A stretch of 64,000 nucleotides of DNA from Emiliania huxleyi CCMP1516. Lineage: Eukaryota > Haptophyta > Isochrysidales > Noelaerhabdaceae. Below the pieces are notes generated by a model. It was not told the DNA's origin, made no database searches, and was given only the letters and a program-made list of their open reading frames with translations. The stretch lies in the NCBI RefSeq assembly GCF_000372725.1, contig NW_005202427.1, positions 900,119 to 964,118 on the forward strand. Reading direction: 5' to 3'. Below, piece by piece: positions 32,880 to 42,736 of this stretch. Numbering within the stretch: the first letter of the stretch is position 1; each line of letters starts with the position of its first letter. The position numbers and the translations under genes were made by a program.

Positions 32880-33963
32880 GTGTGCCGCCGCGGTGCCGCC
32901 GGCGGCCGTCGCCTCTCAGGCGCTGGAGAGCTCTCGTCACGCCGCGCCGAAACTCCGCCTCGATCGCGTGCGGGAGTAGGGCCGGCAGGGCAAACGGCAA
33001 GCCGAGCGGGTGGATGACGGTCCGCACCCACCGCCCGTCGCCCGTGCGGAGGTAGGCGACGGCGAGGATCGACGAGCCCAGCGCGACCAACGCCGCCGCG
33101 AGGAGGAGCTTGAACGAGGTGCTGCGCGGCTGTGCACTGTGGACCAACCCGAGCGAGAAGGTCACGGCGAACTTGAGCGGCGAACTGCTCGTGTGGTGGT
33201 CGAGCTCCGACTCGATGGCCGCGGCCGGCCGCAAAAACATGGTCGCGACAGCCGTGGCGGGGATGAGGATGCAAGCGGCGCACCAGACGTGTCCCGCCAG
33301 CCGTCCGTTGCCCGAAGCGAGCTGGGTCAGGTAGGCGGCCGCGAAGAAGGGCAGCGTGAAGGCGCCGGGCCGCGCAATCCAGAGCGGGACCGAGGGGCGT
33401 GGCTCTTGGGCGTAGTACGAGGCGGAGTGGGAGCGGACCCAAAAGACCACGGGCAAGAATGCCAGCGCCTGCTGGAGCACGGCGCCGCAAGGTGAGCGCG
33501 AGAGCACGCGCCGCGTGCGTGGCGTCAGCAGGAGGGCGAGCGTGACGTAGCTCGCGCCCGCCGAAGCGCCCGCGCCAAAGGAGGCCAGCCCGGTGGTGAG
33601 GAGGACGGGGATGGCGGCCGAGCCGACGAGGACGATCGGTAGACGCGCCAGCGGCAGCCACGAGCGCGGCGCGAAGAGCATTGGCGCCGGCATGTGCGGC
33701 TGGCGTCCTGCAGGCGGCGCGGGCGGCGCGGGCGGCGGCGCGGGCGGCGTGGTAGAGGTACTCAGCTCGCCGCTCACCTCCGGAGGCGACGGTGGCGGTG
33801 TGCTGCCCAGCCCGCCATTGCCGCTGGCCCCCAGTCTGGCGGCGGTCTGGACGTCTGCCGGCGGGATGTACCCTGGGGAGGGCAGCGAGGCGCCTGCCCC
33901 CACGGAGCATGAGTACGGCATCGGCGGCATCGGCATCGACATCACCGTCGCCACTGGCATCAT
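32809..33963 (-). CDS. Multi-pass membrane protein, Pro-rich N-terminus
   Basis: One exon, 384 residues from the ATG at 33963; the frame is open upstream to 34176. The first 110 residues are Met/Pro/Ala/Ser-rich with PPAPPPAPPAPP. Then six or more hydrophobic segments follow: ARLPIVLVGSAAIPVLLTTG, SYVTLALLLTP, LQQALAFLPVVFWV, AFTLPFFAAAYLTQLA, WCAACILIPATAVATMF, SFKLLLAAALVALGSSILAV and FALPALLPHAI. AYLRTGDGRWVRT recalls WVRTGQLRS in the convergent neighbour. The final Arg-rich tail with RVYALRPALG comes from the inverted repeat at 32781-32879. Function unknown; membrane location is likely. Confidence 0.68.
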   Translation of the reverse strand: MMPVATVMSMPMPPMPYSCSVGAGASLPSPGYIPPADVQTAARLGASGNGGLGSTPPPSPPEVSGELSTSTTPPAPPPAPPAPPAGRQPHMPAPMLFAPRSWLPLARLPIVLVGSAAIPVLLTTGLASFGAGASAGASYVTLALLLTPRTRRVLSRSPCGAVLQQALAFLPVVFWVRSHSASYYAQEPRPSVPLWIARPGAFTLPFFAAAYLTQLASGNGRLAGHVWCAACILIPATAVATMFLRPAAAIESELDHHTSSSPLKFAVTFSLGLVHSAQPRSTSFKLLLAAALVALGSSILAVAYLRTGDGRWVRTVIHPLGLPFALPALLPHAIEAEFRRGVTRALQRLRGDGRRRHRGGTRVYALRPALGDAAVVASSPAEPA

Positions 33964-34847
33964 CGACGGCGGCGCGCGAGAGAGCTGTTTGTTGCGAGTG
34001 GAAAGGGGCGAAGCCCCGGGCGCTGCCGCGTGCCGGAGGCTTTGCCGTAGCCGGTGCGGTCGACGGCGCTCGGGCTGCCGACCTCTTTGGCGAAGTTGAA
34101 GATGATTCTTGGTGCGATGCCGCCCTGGCTTTCGACGAGACAAATTCACAGCCTTGTTATTGAGAAGAAAATACACAGCCTTGTTAAATTCCTCGTATGG
34201 CGCTGTGCGCTGGTCTATGAGAGGTTGAGGTGCGAGCCCTGGAGGCCCTGGGGATGGGGGGAGACTACCCGCGGGCCTAGAAGGCCCGCGCGCGCAGGAT
34301 TCACATCAACGCACAACCCCGGGTCCCGAAATCGCACAGTGACAGTCAGACATGCAACACGGGGCCCCAGGGAAGGCAAGCAAAAACCTTATGACGCGCG
34401 CTAGTCGCCGACTCGGAGGCCGCACCGGTCATGCGCGCACACCGGACGTTCACAGGTCGGGTGAACCCGGCGGCAGTCTCACTTTGTCTTTGATCTTTGT
34501 TTGTTGCAGTCGGAGGCGCGGAAGCGATGGTGGCGGAGAGGCAGGCAGAGCGGTGGCGGGTGGGCGACGGACGGTGGGGTGAGTGGGGAAGGCGGCAGCC
34601 GCGAACCAGCGACGGGTCCGGCGACTGAGCTGCAATCGAGCCAGTCAGCCAGATCCCCTGCGGCTCCCTCCGTCCGACTCGGGCTCGGGAGGGGAGCACG
34701 GTGGTGCCGGGTCGATGTCTGGAGTCGAGCTTGGAGGGCGAAAATAAAAAAAATGGCGCGGCGCCTCACCAGCGAATTCCTGGAACAGCGAAGTGCTCCG
34801 CCGAAGAGCGCCGCGGCCCTCAACAAACCCCTGCCCTCAACCCATCG
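33964..34847. other. Intergenic, divergent promoter region
   Basis: The region lies between the minus-strand membrane gene and the plus-strand gene at 34848. Several overlapping frames are open only because the DNA is GC-rich. A possible upstream exon of the next gene (ATGGCGCGGCGCCTC near 34753) cannot be joined with confidence. Confidence 0.4.
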
Positions 34848-35565
34848 ATGCCGGAGAGCACGGCGAAAGTTGCGCGCGAGGACCCTGCCGATGGGCAGTT
34901 TGCGGTCGTCGCCGAGCGCGGAAGCGTGCTGGTCGACGCCGACACGCTTTCCTTCCTCTCCGGTGCAGCCGATCGGCAGGCTCCCGGCGGTGCGGCCCTG
35001 TTCCACGCGCCGCTTTCGAGTGTGCGGCTCGGTGTCACAAGCCTCGGGGCGCGACGCATCGCGGCCGCGCGCGCCTGACGGCGCCCGCCCCTGTGTCCCA
35101 GGCCTCAACCTCTCCGACCCCGCCGCCGTCAAGCTGATGGTCGTGCCGCGTGCGCGCGGGCCATGCTGGCTTTGCGAGTTGCCCCGCGACGCGGCGACCG
35201 AGCTTCTCGTCCGGACGCTCCGCGCGCGCATCGCCGATGTCCACGTGAGGGCATGTATCTGGGAACTGCCCGCGCCGCGAGTGTGGGTTGCACTGTGGGA
35301 GGGGTGGATGGCGCACCCAGACAAGCCGAGGGCGAGAGACCGGAGAGGGAGCGCGCGTGCGGAGCGTTGTTCTATCGCACGCAGGCTATCGACCGCCGCC
35401 ACTGGGCGCGCGCAGGTGCTTGAGGCCGTCAGCACTGCCGACCAGATCTTGGATGCCAACCTGGAGCGGCTGGCACGCAGCCCAGCCGATCTGGCCAGTC
35501 TGGTGCGCTCCGTCGAGGCTGCCCTCGCCCGACGCGAAGCGCAGGGGCGGCCGCTGCTGCTCTGA
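34848..35565 (+). CDS. Small uncharacterised protein, 158 residues
   Basis: Exons 34848-35031, 35102-35244 and 35416-35565 join with matching phases (1 and 0) by GT-AG introns. The product begins MPESTAKVAREDPADGQF and contains VLVDADTLSFLSG, then across intron 1 VRLGLNLSDPAAVKLMVV with GPCWLCELP, and a C-terminal helix (ILDANLERLARSPADLASLV). The first part recalls a beta-rich small domain, the last part an amphipathic helix pair. I do not recognise the family. No signal or membrane segment is visible. Exon joins that restore one clean frame through three exons argue that the gene is real. Confidence 0.55.
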
Positions 35566-36254
35566 TCCGTCCTTGGCTTGTCACGCCTCGCCTTTGGTGT
35601 CGAGGTCAGTGCTTTGGAAGGTGCGCACATGGCAATGTTTTGGACCACATGCGCGGACAAAGGCGAGCGGATGGGGAACAAATCCTCCCACTGTTTGTGC
35701 GACAGGGGCGCACCCACGGCTCACGCGTGATTGAACCGAGCCCAACTTGGCGTTTGTTCTTTTTTTGTGCGAGTGCGGAGTGGTTGTGATACCGCCCCCG
35801 CCGTGGGAGCGGCGGGGGGGGGGGGGGGGGTTTCTTTTACGCGTACGACAAGCTCTGCCAGCAGCAGTGAGCAGAGCGCACTGGACCCAGCTCGAGTGCT
35901 CGACTAGGTCCAGCCCTGGGTGGCGCAAGATCTGACGTTTGACAATCGTCAGACCCGTGTTTTTCTCGTTGTTTTGTCGCTCGCTCCGCTCGCCACCTCA
36001 CGCTTCCGTAGTCCGGCCATGGCCAGTACCCCGCGTCTCAGTGAGACGCGTGGTACCATCCAACTCCGGTCGACGGGCTCGAATGCGCTCAGCCTCAGGA
36101 GGGACAAAACCACGCAAATTCTGCACGCCTCGCTGCGCCGCTGGCTTGACTGAATCAGCAGCAGGCTGCTGCTGCTCCCACACAGCAGCAGGCTGCTGCG
36201 GCCCTAATACGCAAGTTAATGACGGTGATCTCAGGCCCAGTGAGGTAGTGCATC
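35566..36254. other. Intergenic with poly(G) tract
   Basis: A run of about 17 G lies at 35813-35830. CAGCAGCAGGCTGCTGCTGC near 36157 forms a small palindrome, with a second near 36184. No gene is supported. Confidence 0.5.
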
Positions 36255-36486
36255 TGACTATCCTGGATCCTGCTGAACAAGTTCCTCTTGTAGCTCGATC
36301 GGTCACACCGCCATCGCCGTCGGGGAGAGGGGGGACGACACTGCCTCAGCAGCGTGCACCTCGATCCTGTACCGTGTTTGTTATGACCCCCCCCCCCCAT
36401 GAACACACCAATGAGGGTGGGCGAGACGATCGAGGGGTCCCGTACCATGTGGAATCGACCCTATCAAGTGCTCAAGTGCTCAAGTT
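36255..36486 (+). repeat. Dispersed repeat, inverted copy of 25390-25618
   Basis: It carries the same sequence order as the thioesterase-side copy on the other strand, ending with the AAGTGCTCAAGTGCTCAAG doublet. Small indels such as the C run near 36392 distinguish the copies. Confidence 0.85.
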
Positions 36487-37065
36487 AATGACTAGCAGCA
36501 CTGCCGGGGGCATACGAGCCGCCACAGCCGGTGTGCGGCCGTGTGCACTGCCACCTGCCCGCGGCTACGCACAATGTGCGCTCGCATTGGATGAGCCCTG
36601 CTGATGGACCTGCGTCGCCTAGCTACACGAGAGCAATGCCGCAGGCGGTGGCCGTGGCATACACTGCGAGCACACTCGGTGCAGCTGCGAGGTGCAGCAA
36701 GAGCACGTCGTTCCTGCCTCTGATGCCACTCTCGCGGCTTGCAGCGCGTCACTCACTCGCGCATGCTCTCCAGGAGCTATGGCGGGCGCGTGTGTGGGGC
36801 TGTAGCCTGTGTTTGGCCGGTTCTGACCCGTTTACTATCAGTATCATGCCCGGGCCACAAAAAATCGCACACGGGTAGCGGCTCAGGGGCCCAGTAAGTC
36901 GCGGAATCGCCAAATGTCACAACCTGCGCCACCCAGGGCTGGACCTAGTCGCTCCCGCCTCTTCGCCGCCGCCCCCCCCCCCCCCCCCCCTCGGCTCGTG
37001 CTTGAGCGGTACGAGGCGGTTGTGTTCACCGCGCCGCGTGGCTGGCAAGTAGGGTACGCCGGTGA
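36487..37065. other. Intergenic with poly(C) tract
   Basis: About 20 C at 36971-36990. The plus frame around 36990-37060 reads LVLERYEAVVFTAPRGWQVG, which might be an exon of the fragment that follows, but no splice join could be shown. Confidence 0.35.
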
Positions 37066-37386
37066 GACCACTGTTTTGGTGCCGACCTTAAATTCTGCAC
37101 CGATCCGCGCTTCCCGTACCCGGAGCAGAGGCTCGGGGTTGGCATCTACATGGCAAGACCCTCCTGGGCGCTATTTCAATCGCAGCCCAACCAGTACCTT
37201 TGCTATTCCACAATAAACGCCGCCGAGGGGTTGGAGCCCTGCCACGGCGACAACGGCGGCATCTGCCCGTATTCGAGTTTTTGTTGCCTAGCGGAAGTGG
37301 GGGACTGTCCCCAGCAATGGGACGGGTACGGGATGGTGCCCGTGCCAGGCGTCAACATTTGCGAGCTCCCTTCGCCGTCGGCCTGA
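37066..37386 (+). CDS. Cys-rich protein exon
   Basis: The open frame reads FGADLKFCTDPRFPYPEQRL, GVGIYMARPSW, LCYSTINAAEGLEPC, GICPYSSFCCLAEVGDCP and ends ICELPSPSA at a stop at 37384-37386. Eight Cys in 105 residues suggest a disulfide-rich secreted domain. The exon has no clear start; a GT donor-like site at 37062 suggests an exon upstream. Family unknown. Confidence 0.4.
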   Translation, partial: DHCFGADLKFCTDPRFPYPEQRLGVGIYMARPSWALFQSQPNQYLCYSTINAAEGLEPCHGDNGGICPYSSFCCLAEVGDCPQQWDGYGMVPVPGVNICELPSPSA

Positions 37387-37699
37387 GCTGCCCAGCGACG
37401 TCGGCAAGTGTCGAGCGCAAGCGACAGCGCGCGGAAGCGCGCCGAGGCGAGCGCGAGGCTGCTGCGAGCGAGGCGCGAACGGTCCAGCCGAACGTGAGTG
37501 CAGCGCCCTCCGTCGGGCCCGACGGACCAGAGTCGTACACACCGGGAGCGGCCAGGACTCATAGACTCGGTCGAAAGACCCTAGATTGGCATCCATGCCT
37601 CTCTGGACCGCCACACACAAGGACCCCAGGAATTGCGACTCGCCGCTTTACTCCCGCTGTGATTCTGTGTGAGCTCTGTGTCTTGATTTGCCAACAATA

Positions 37700-37785
37700 G
37701 ACCTAAACCTCACACCCAGGGCCAGGGAGCCTAGTGCAACCAACGCGACCAAAGGATATCAACCTCGAGAACCTCGAGAGTGCAA
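37700..37785 (+). repeat. Dispersed motif upstream of PEX14
   Basis: CCAAAGGATATCAACCTCGA with flanking sequence (37740-37778) recurs at 57209-57250 upstream of the SET-like ORF. Just before it, CCTCACACCCAGGGCCAGGGA resembles the LINE end at 10851-10876. The stretch 37387-37700 is GC-rich without a gene. Confidence 0.75.
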
Positions 37786-37850
37786 GCTCCAAAAAAGAAA
37801 TTGGCCAGCGCGGTTTTGGCCATTTTTGCTTGCTGGTCAAATCGCAGTCA

Positions 37851-38913
37851 ATGTCGACGCCCAAGCTCGGGACCGACGATGCGTGGTGGGGAGCGGGGAG
37901 CCGCTACGACGCCACGAAACGCGCGATCGAGAGCATAGGCCTCGAGGAGCGTTGGTGCGAAGTTCTCAAAGCGGCAGGCTACGATGATCTGGACCTGGCG
38001 AAGCTTGGCTCGATGGACAGCGTGCAGCTCGGGACGCTGGGTCAGCGGCTGGGCATGGACGACGCGTCGAGCGTCGCCTTTGCCAGCCGCTTTGGCGATG
38101 CGGCCCGCGTCGAGGCGCTCAAGATGGTTGAGGCGATCGGCGGCGACAAGGCGTCCCTCGACGAGAAGGTGGAGAGGCTGAAGCAGCAGGCGGAGGAGGA
38201 GGAGGCGCTGATCCGGAAGGCGGCGGCGATGCTCAACAACCCCCGTGTCGTCGACACCACCGTCGAGCAGCGCATCGACTTCCTACGCTCCAAGGGCCTC
38301 ACAGCCTCGCAGGAGCGCTCTTCCCACGCTCATGAGCACCCCGCCACGCAGCAGAGGATCCCCCGCGCTGACGCACCGCCAGAGACTGCCTCGCCCCTCG
38401 CCCTGGCGCAGATCTCGCGCGCCCTCGAGCGGGCCGGCCTCGACCTCGCGGAGATGGAGCCCCTCGCCGCGGCGATGGGCATGGCGGCTCGCGGCCCCTA
38501 GAAGCGGAAGACGGATTCTTGTGCTCCACCCAGCGATCGAGAGGACACGGACTAAACTGTCCTCGATCGTACTCGGCTGGGTTTTCACTGTAGTCGCACC
38601 CCTCGGTATTCACGCGGTGCTCTGAAGACACTGCACGATCCCGTACTCCCGCCCTGAGGTTGGCGTATTCAGCACGCAGGCTCTCGGCAAAGCACGCGGC
38701 GGAGGCACCGGCCGGGGCGCACCAGCGACAAAGGCGGCGGGGGCGAGCGATGAGGGGGAAGCGGCGGCGGCCGGCGAGGCGGCTGCGGCCGGCATGGCCA
38801 TCACAAAGCCGGTGGCCTTCCCCGAGGAGAGGTTCGCAGCCGCGGTGCGCAGGGCCGCGACCGTCGACCCCGACGCGCCGTTTCCCGGACTCAGCCGGTG
38901 CCCCCCCCCCTCA

Positions 38914-38966
<53 letters not shown>

Positions 38967-38974
38967 CACACACA

Positions 38975-39006
<32 letters not shown>

Positions 39007-39782
39007 CACACACGCACGCACACACCGCCCCGCCCGCCCGCCTCCCTCCCTCCCCTGGCACCTCCTGCCGGGCAGAGGGGGAGGGGAGCTTGACGCGAGC
39101 TTGACGCGAGCTTGACGCGAGCTTGACGCGAGGCGCAGGTGCCTCCTCTTCTCCGTACCGCTGCTGCTGCTCTGTGGCGGCGCAGCCTATGCCTTCTACG
39201 ACCCTCTCGTCTGCCGCCGGTAGATGCCCGCACAGGCGGCGCGTTGTGGCGCACGAGGACGTGTGCTTGTGGCCCCTCGTGGCCTGCGCAGTGCTCTCCC
39301 CTCCTCTTCTCCCCTCTTCTCCCCTCTTCTCCCCTCCTCTTCTCCCCTCCCCTCCCCTCCTCTCCCCTCCTCTCCCCTCCTCTTCTCCCCTCTTCTCCCC
39401 TCCTCTCCCCTCTTCTCTTCTCCCCTCCCTTCCTCTCCCCTCCTCTCCCCTCTCCTCCCCTCTTCTCTTCTCCCCTCCTCTCCCCTCTTCTTCTCCCCTC
39501 CCCTCCTCCCCTCCTCCCCTCCTCCCCTCCCCTCCCCTCCCCTCCCCTCCCCTCCCCTCCCCTCCCCTTCATAGCCCCTCCTACCCTCTACAGCCCCACC
39601 TCGCAAAGGTGCTCGCCACCGCGCCGCTCGTCGCCCCCTACTACCCCCGCGCTGCGAGGGAGCTGACGCGGCTGCGCGCGAAGGCGCAGACACAGCCGAG
39701 ATCACGGCGAGATCGGACGAGATCGCGCTCTCCCTCAGCCGACTGACCACGCATCCTGCAGGAGGGCCCATTCCGTACGTTC

Positions 39783-39843
<61 letters not shown>

Positions 39844-40300
39844 AGGGGGGGGGGGGGGCTAGCGCCCGCAGCGGCCCCAGTGGACTCCCCCTCGCGCCTT
39901 CCGAACCCCACGACTCGGCTGTCTTTCGGCTGTGTCTCTCGGCTACATCTCGGCTGCACTCTCTCCCCCTCAGCCTCGACCACGCGTCCTTCTTCTGAGA
40001 TTGCCCGAGATCGCCCGAGATCGCCCGAGATCACCCGAGATCACCCGAGATTGCCCCGCAGGCGGCGCACGCCGCGCGGGTGGAGGCGGCGCGGCCCGCT
40101 GCAAGGTGAGCCGCGCGGAAGGAGGAAGGGGCTGCGTGGGCCCCGTCCGCGACATGTCCGCGACACGTCCGCCTGCTCTCGCCCGTAGGCAGGCTGTGGC
40201 GGAGGCGGTCAGCCGGGCGCGGGCGTCGGTCGAGGGCGGAGGGGCGGGCCGCTGGAGCAGCCTCTGGGGCGGCGAGGAGGAGGAGAAGGACGAGGTCTGA
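37851..40300 (+). CDS. PEX14: Peroxin-14-like peroxisomal import docking protein
   Basis: Likely exons: 37851-38486, 38680-38897, 39139-39208, 39594 to about 39670 (end uncertain), 40062-40105 and 40189-40300. Residues around NNPRVVDTTVEQRIDFLRSK followed by GLT match the Pex14 N-terminal domain, which binds the cargo receptor Pex5 and Pex19. A hydrophobic segment, CLLFSVPLLLLCGGAAYAFY, follows, as in Pex14, then charged helices (RAARELTRLRAK; AVAEAVSRARASVE) and an acidic end. Pex14 sits in the peroxisomal membrane. Unusual is an extra N-terminal helical region (about 100 residues, SAM-like, with LGSMDSVQLGTLGQRLGM) before the Pex14 domain. Exon 1 can also be read to a stop at 38501. Introns hold an introner (38487-38679) and three microsatellites. 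The ATG at 37851 is chosen because upstream codons come from a dispersed repeat. Confidence 0.8.
38487..38679 (+). repeat. Introner-like element A (PEX14 intron 1)
   Basis: It shares its whole length with the intron at 60612-60803 in an unrelated gene, from CCCTAGAAGCGG near the donor through CCAGCG.TCGAGAGGA and CACGCGGTGCTCTGA to CTTCAGCGCGCAG-like acceptors. The flanks GCTCGCGGC (at the donor) and GCTCTCGGC (after the acceptor) form a near-perfect 9-bp direct repeat. Confidence 0.85.
38916..39025 (+). repeat. (CA)n/(CACG)n microsatellite in PEX14 intron
   Basis: CA units pass into CACGCACG units and back; this lies in the intron between 38898 and 39138. Four GCTTGACGCGA units follow at 39089-39132. 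Confidence 0.95.
39293..39570 (+). repeat. (CTCCC/CTTCTC)n pyrimidine tract
   Basis: About 280 nt of TCCCCTCCTC and TCCCCTCTTC units on the plus strand lie within a PEX14 intron. A long polypurine-polypyrimidine tract can adopt triplex DNA. Confidence 0.95.
39785..39860 (+). repeat. (GT)n plus G run
   Basis: About 28 GT units followed by about 14 G, inside the last part of the PEX14 gene. Confidence 0.95.
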
Positions 40301-40569
40301 GGGAGAGAAGGGGGGGAGGGAGGTGGTGGGGGGAGGGGGAGGGGGGGGGGGGGGAGGGCACCCCCTGAGCGGGAGCAGCAGCCTGCACGTACGGCTCTAT
40401 GTACGTACGCCCGTGTGTTGAGGGGTTTGCAACCCGGGGAGGGATTCGGGGTGCGGCGTCGGGGGAGACGGAAGTCGTGCTGAGCTGAGAGCGTCTCTCT
40501 CACGCTCGCGCCGGCCGTGCGTGGGATGAGATACTCCCCGGCGTAAGGCGCGCGCGGCATGTGTGCAGG

Positions 40570-40636
40570 CTAAATAAATAAAACGGACACCTCTACTAGG
40601 AGATGGGTAAAAAGGAACAGGTCCCCGCCCTGCGGT
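40570..40636 (+). repeat. Dispersed repeat, copy of 48465-48530
   Basis: AATAAATAAAACGGACACCT through AGGAACAGGTCCCCGCCCTG is identical at 48465-48530. One copy follows PEX14 and one follows the gelsolin gene, both on the plus strand. Confidence 0.9.
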
Positions 40637-40835
40637 TACAGCTGTGTAGGCCCCTATGTATTTTACTCGGAACTCAAGGATCAAGCTCCGGGGAGCTTCA
40701 CACCGTTCACGCTGGTGTGTAATCTGTGTACCTTAAGGTACTCTAATAATGGATGTCTGCGGAGATTCTGTCTTAGCACACACAGTGAGTCATTCGGAGT
40801 CATTCGATGGCCAGAGTGCGATTGTGTGTGTGCGG

Positions 40836-41015
40836 GAGTTGGTTTGTCGGGAGGGAGGGGCAGGCTGCTCACCCACGTTCACCGGGCCAGTGCTTGCACT
40901 TTGAATGCCTCGGGCTCCTGCCCGTGTCCGGGCGTGGAGATGCGAGGGTCGCCCCCCCTTGCCCCACCACTTTGTGTGTGTGGAGAAATCTACCTTACCT
41001 TACCTTGTGTACTCT
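40836..41015 (+). repeat. Dispersed repeat with (CCTTA)n tail, copy of 59717-59872
   Basis: Shared blocks are GCACTTTGAATGCC, CGTGGAGA.GCGAGGGT, CCCTTGCCCCACCAC and a closing TTACCTTACCTTACCT. The simple tail on the same side in both copies is typical of a retroposed SINE or LINE end. Confidence 0.8.
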
Positions 41016-41046
41016 ATGGTGAGTCCTTCCCGCATCCCGGAAGCTC

Positions 41047-42520
41047 AAGTTGATCAAACTAACAGACAACACACGCGACACGCACGCACACCATCGAACA
41101 CCAGGCACCACGCTCGTTTTGGACCCAGCGGAGCTCCACACGACCGAAATCCGAACGACCCGCGCCCACGGCCCACCGCCCAGACCCGGCAGACGAAAAA
41201 CACAGGTACTTTAACAGCAAACACAAAATTACACCGTCAGGGGCGGCGACCCCCCCATCTACAGATGATATGCGCATTCTAGATGCCAAACGCCATCTAG
41301 GATGCGTTTTCCATCTAAGGACACCGGGTGTCTCCACTATGATTGGGTTCTCCAAGAAGAAGATTTAATCATCTTTAGACATGGTGCCCCGCGTCTTTTG
41401 ATAGCCCGTGACATCTCAGATACTGCAGTCGTCTCCAGACGCACAAGTGTGCCGAGATGATACCCTCATCTTGGGGTTAGTCCATGCATCCCAGGATGCA
41501 ATGTGGCATCTGAGAGGATGCGCAATGCATCTCAGGAACATGAGCGCATTGTCGGATTTGTCTCGTTCTGGCAGCGTCGGCGCCGGCCTGCTCCCACGCT
41601 GGGGCCACGCATCATGCTGCGCCGCGAGCAATCGCGTAACGGGAGGCTCTTGGAGCACTTGGAGTGCAGTCATTAGCCTCACATCCAGGGCCGGGGAGCT
41701 AAGGAGCGCACCCAGCGGGCCGGATGATCGGGATCGGGTTGCGGGCAAGAGAGCCCTAGCCCCGGGGGTGCGCGTTCGCAGGGCAAGGGCCTTAAAGTAA
41801 ACACGGGTCTCCGAGGGTTAGTCCGCGCTCCAGGTTTCCCCTAGCAGCGGAGCGCCCCCAGGCTTGCTGGCTTTTTGTGGCTTTTTGGACGGCTTTTTTT
41901 GCTTCTCCCGCCCTCCCACCCCCCCTCTCTAGATTTTTTTCCCAAATTTTCGATCGACACAAGTGTCCGAGTTTTTTTGCCGAACCCGAACCCGAAATAA
42001 ACACCAGTCTTACACATACAACCGACCGTCCATAGTGTATACAGTCAGCACATTAGCACAAGGGCTAAGTGCCCCCCACCATCATTCACTGGCTCCCAGT
42101 TCAATCGCCATCAGTAGTATTCCACAGAGTAAACAGTCACATCACACTACATGGCATAGCAGCTGAGATTAGCATAGATTCAGAGTCTCCACTCCAACTT
42201 TGATCCAAGGGCTCACACGCCGCTCAAGTCTTTATAATTTAACTTGCATTTTAATCATCAAATGCCAAGCAAGTTGGTTCTCGTGGGATGCGAAGCCGCA
42301 TCTTCACGGTGACAACTTCAGATGATTCGAGCATCCCAGGATGCGGCTCCCCGGCATCTTTTAAAGATCATCTTAGCGGTTGAAAAAAGTAAAAACCATC
42401 GAGAGATGCTCGAGCATAGGCAAGACAGTGTGCAGTCCAAGTAGGGCGCATCTTAGATCTTAGATGCATATTATCTCAAGATGCGCAAGGCCAAGGGCAA
42501 GCATGCGGCCACATATATCA
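41047..42520. repeat. Region dense in GGATGC/GCATC inverted motifs
   Basis: GATGC and GCATC words alternate throughout 41260-41560 and 42240-42500, forming many small palindromes such as GCATCCCAGGATGC at 41489-41502 and 42328-42341. A truncated LINE end at 41648-41842 splits the two halves. AT content rises in 41900-42250. No gene is present. Confidence 0.6.
41648..41842 (-). mobile_element. 5'-truncated copy of the LINE-like 3' end
   Basis: About 195 bp match 10824-11020 at over 90%, including CAGCGGGCCGGATGATCGGG and GTAAACACGGGTCTCCGAGG, in the same orientation. It holds no coding sequence. Confidence 0.88.
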
Positions 42521-42736
42521 TCTGGCTGTTGTGCTGTAGATGTGGGGGGCGGCTCTTGCTTTTTTTTCCGGCCTCTTCCCCTCTGTAGTATTCTCTTTCC
42601 TAAGACCTAACGCAAATTATACCTCAGGACCGGCTCCGCTGTGCGCTGAGGCGCTGTTCGCCCCACAGACGCACGAGCGCTGCCAAGAAAAGCAAAGGCG
42701 AAAGGGCCGCCGCAATCGCGAGCGGGCGCCTCAGGC

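Noticed and set aside
34501-35565. 354-codon open frame over the small unknown gene
   Set aside because: Its first 200 codons are low-complexity Arg/Ser-rich; the three-exon model with matching phases explains the conserved-looking parts better.
38794-39104. His/Thr repeat peptide over the CA tract
   Set aside because: It is translation of the CA/CACG microsatellite in a PEX14 intron.
39293-39770. Glu/Gly/Arg-rich minus frame opposite PEX14
   Set aside because: It is the antisense of the CTCCC tract in a PEX14 intron.
42030-42120. tRNA-like boxes (TAGCACAAGGGC and AGTTCAATCGCC)
   Set aside because: The boxes fit A and B box consensus only weakly and no cloverleaf could be drawn, so neither a tRNA nor a tRNA-derived SINE is claimed.
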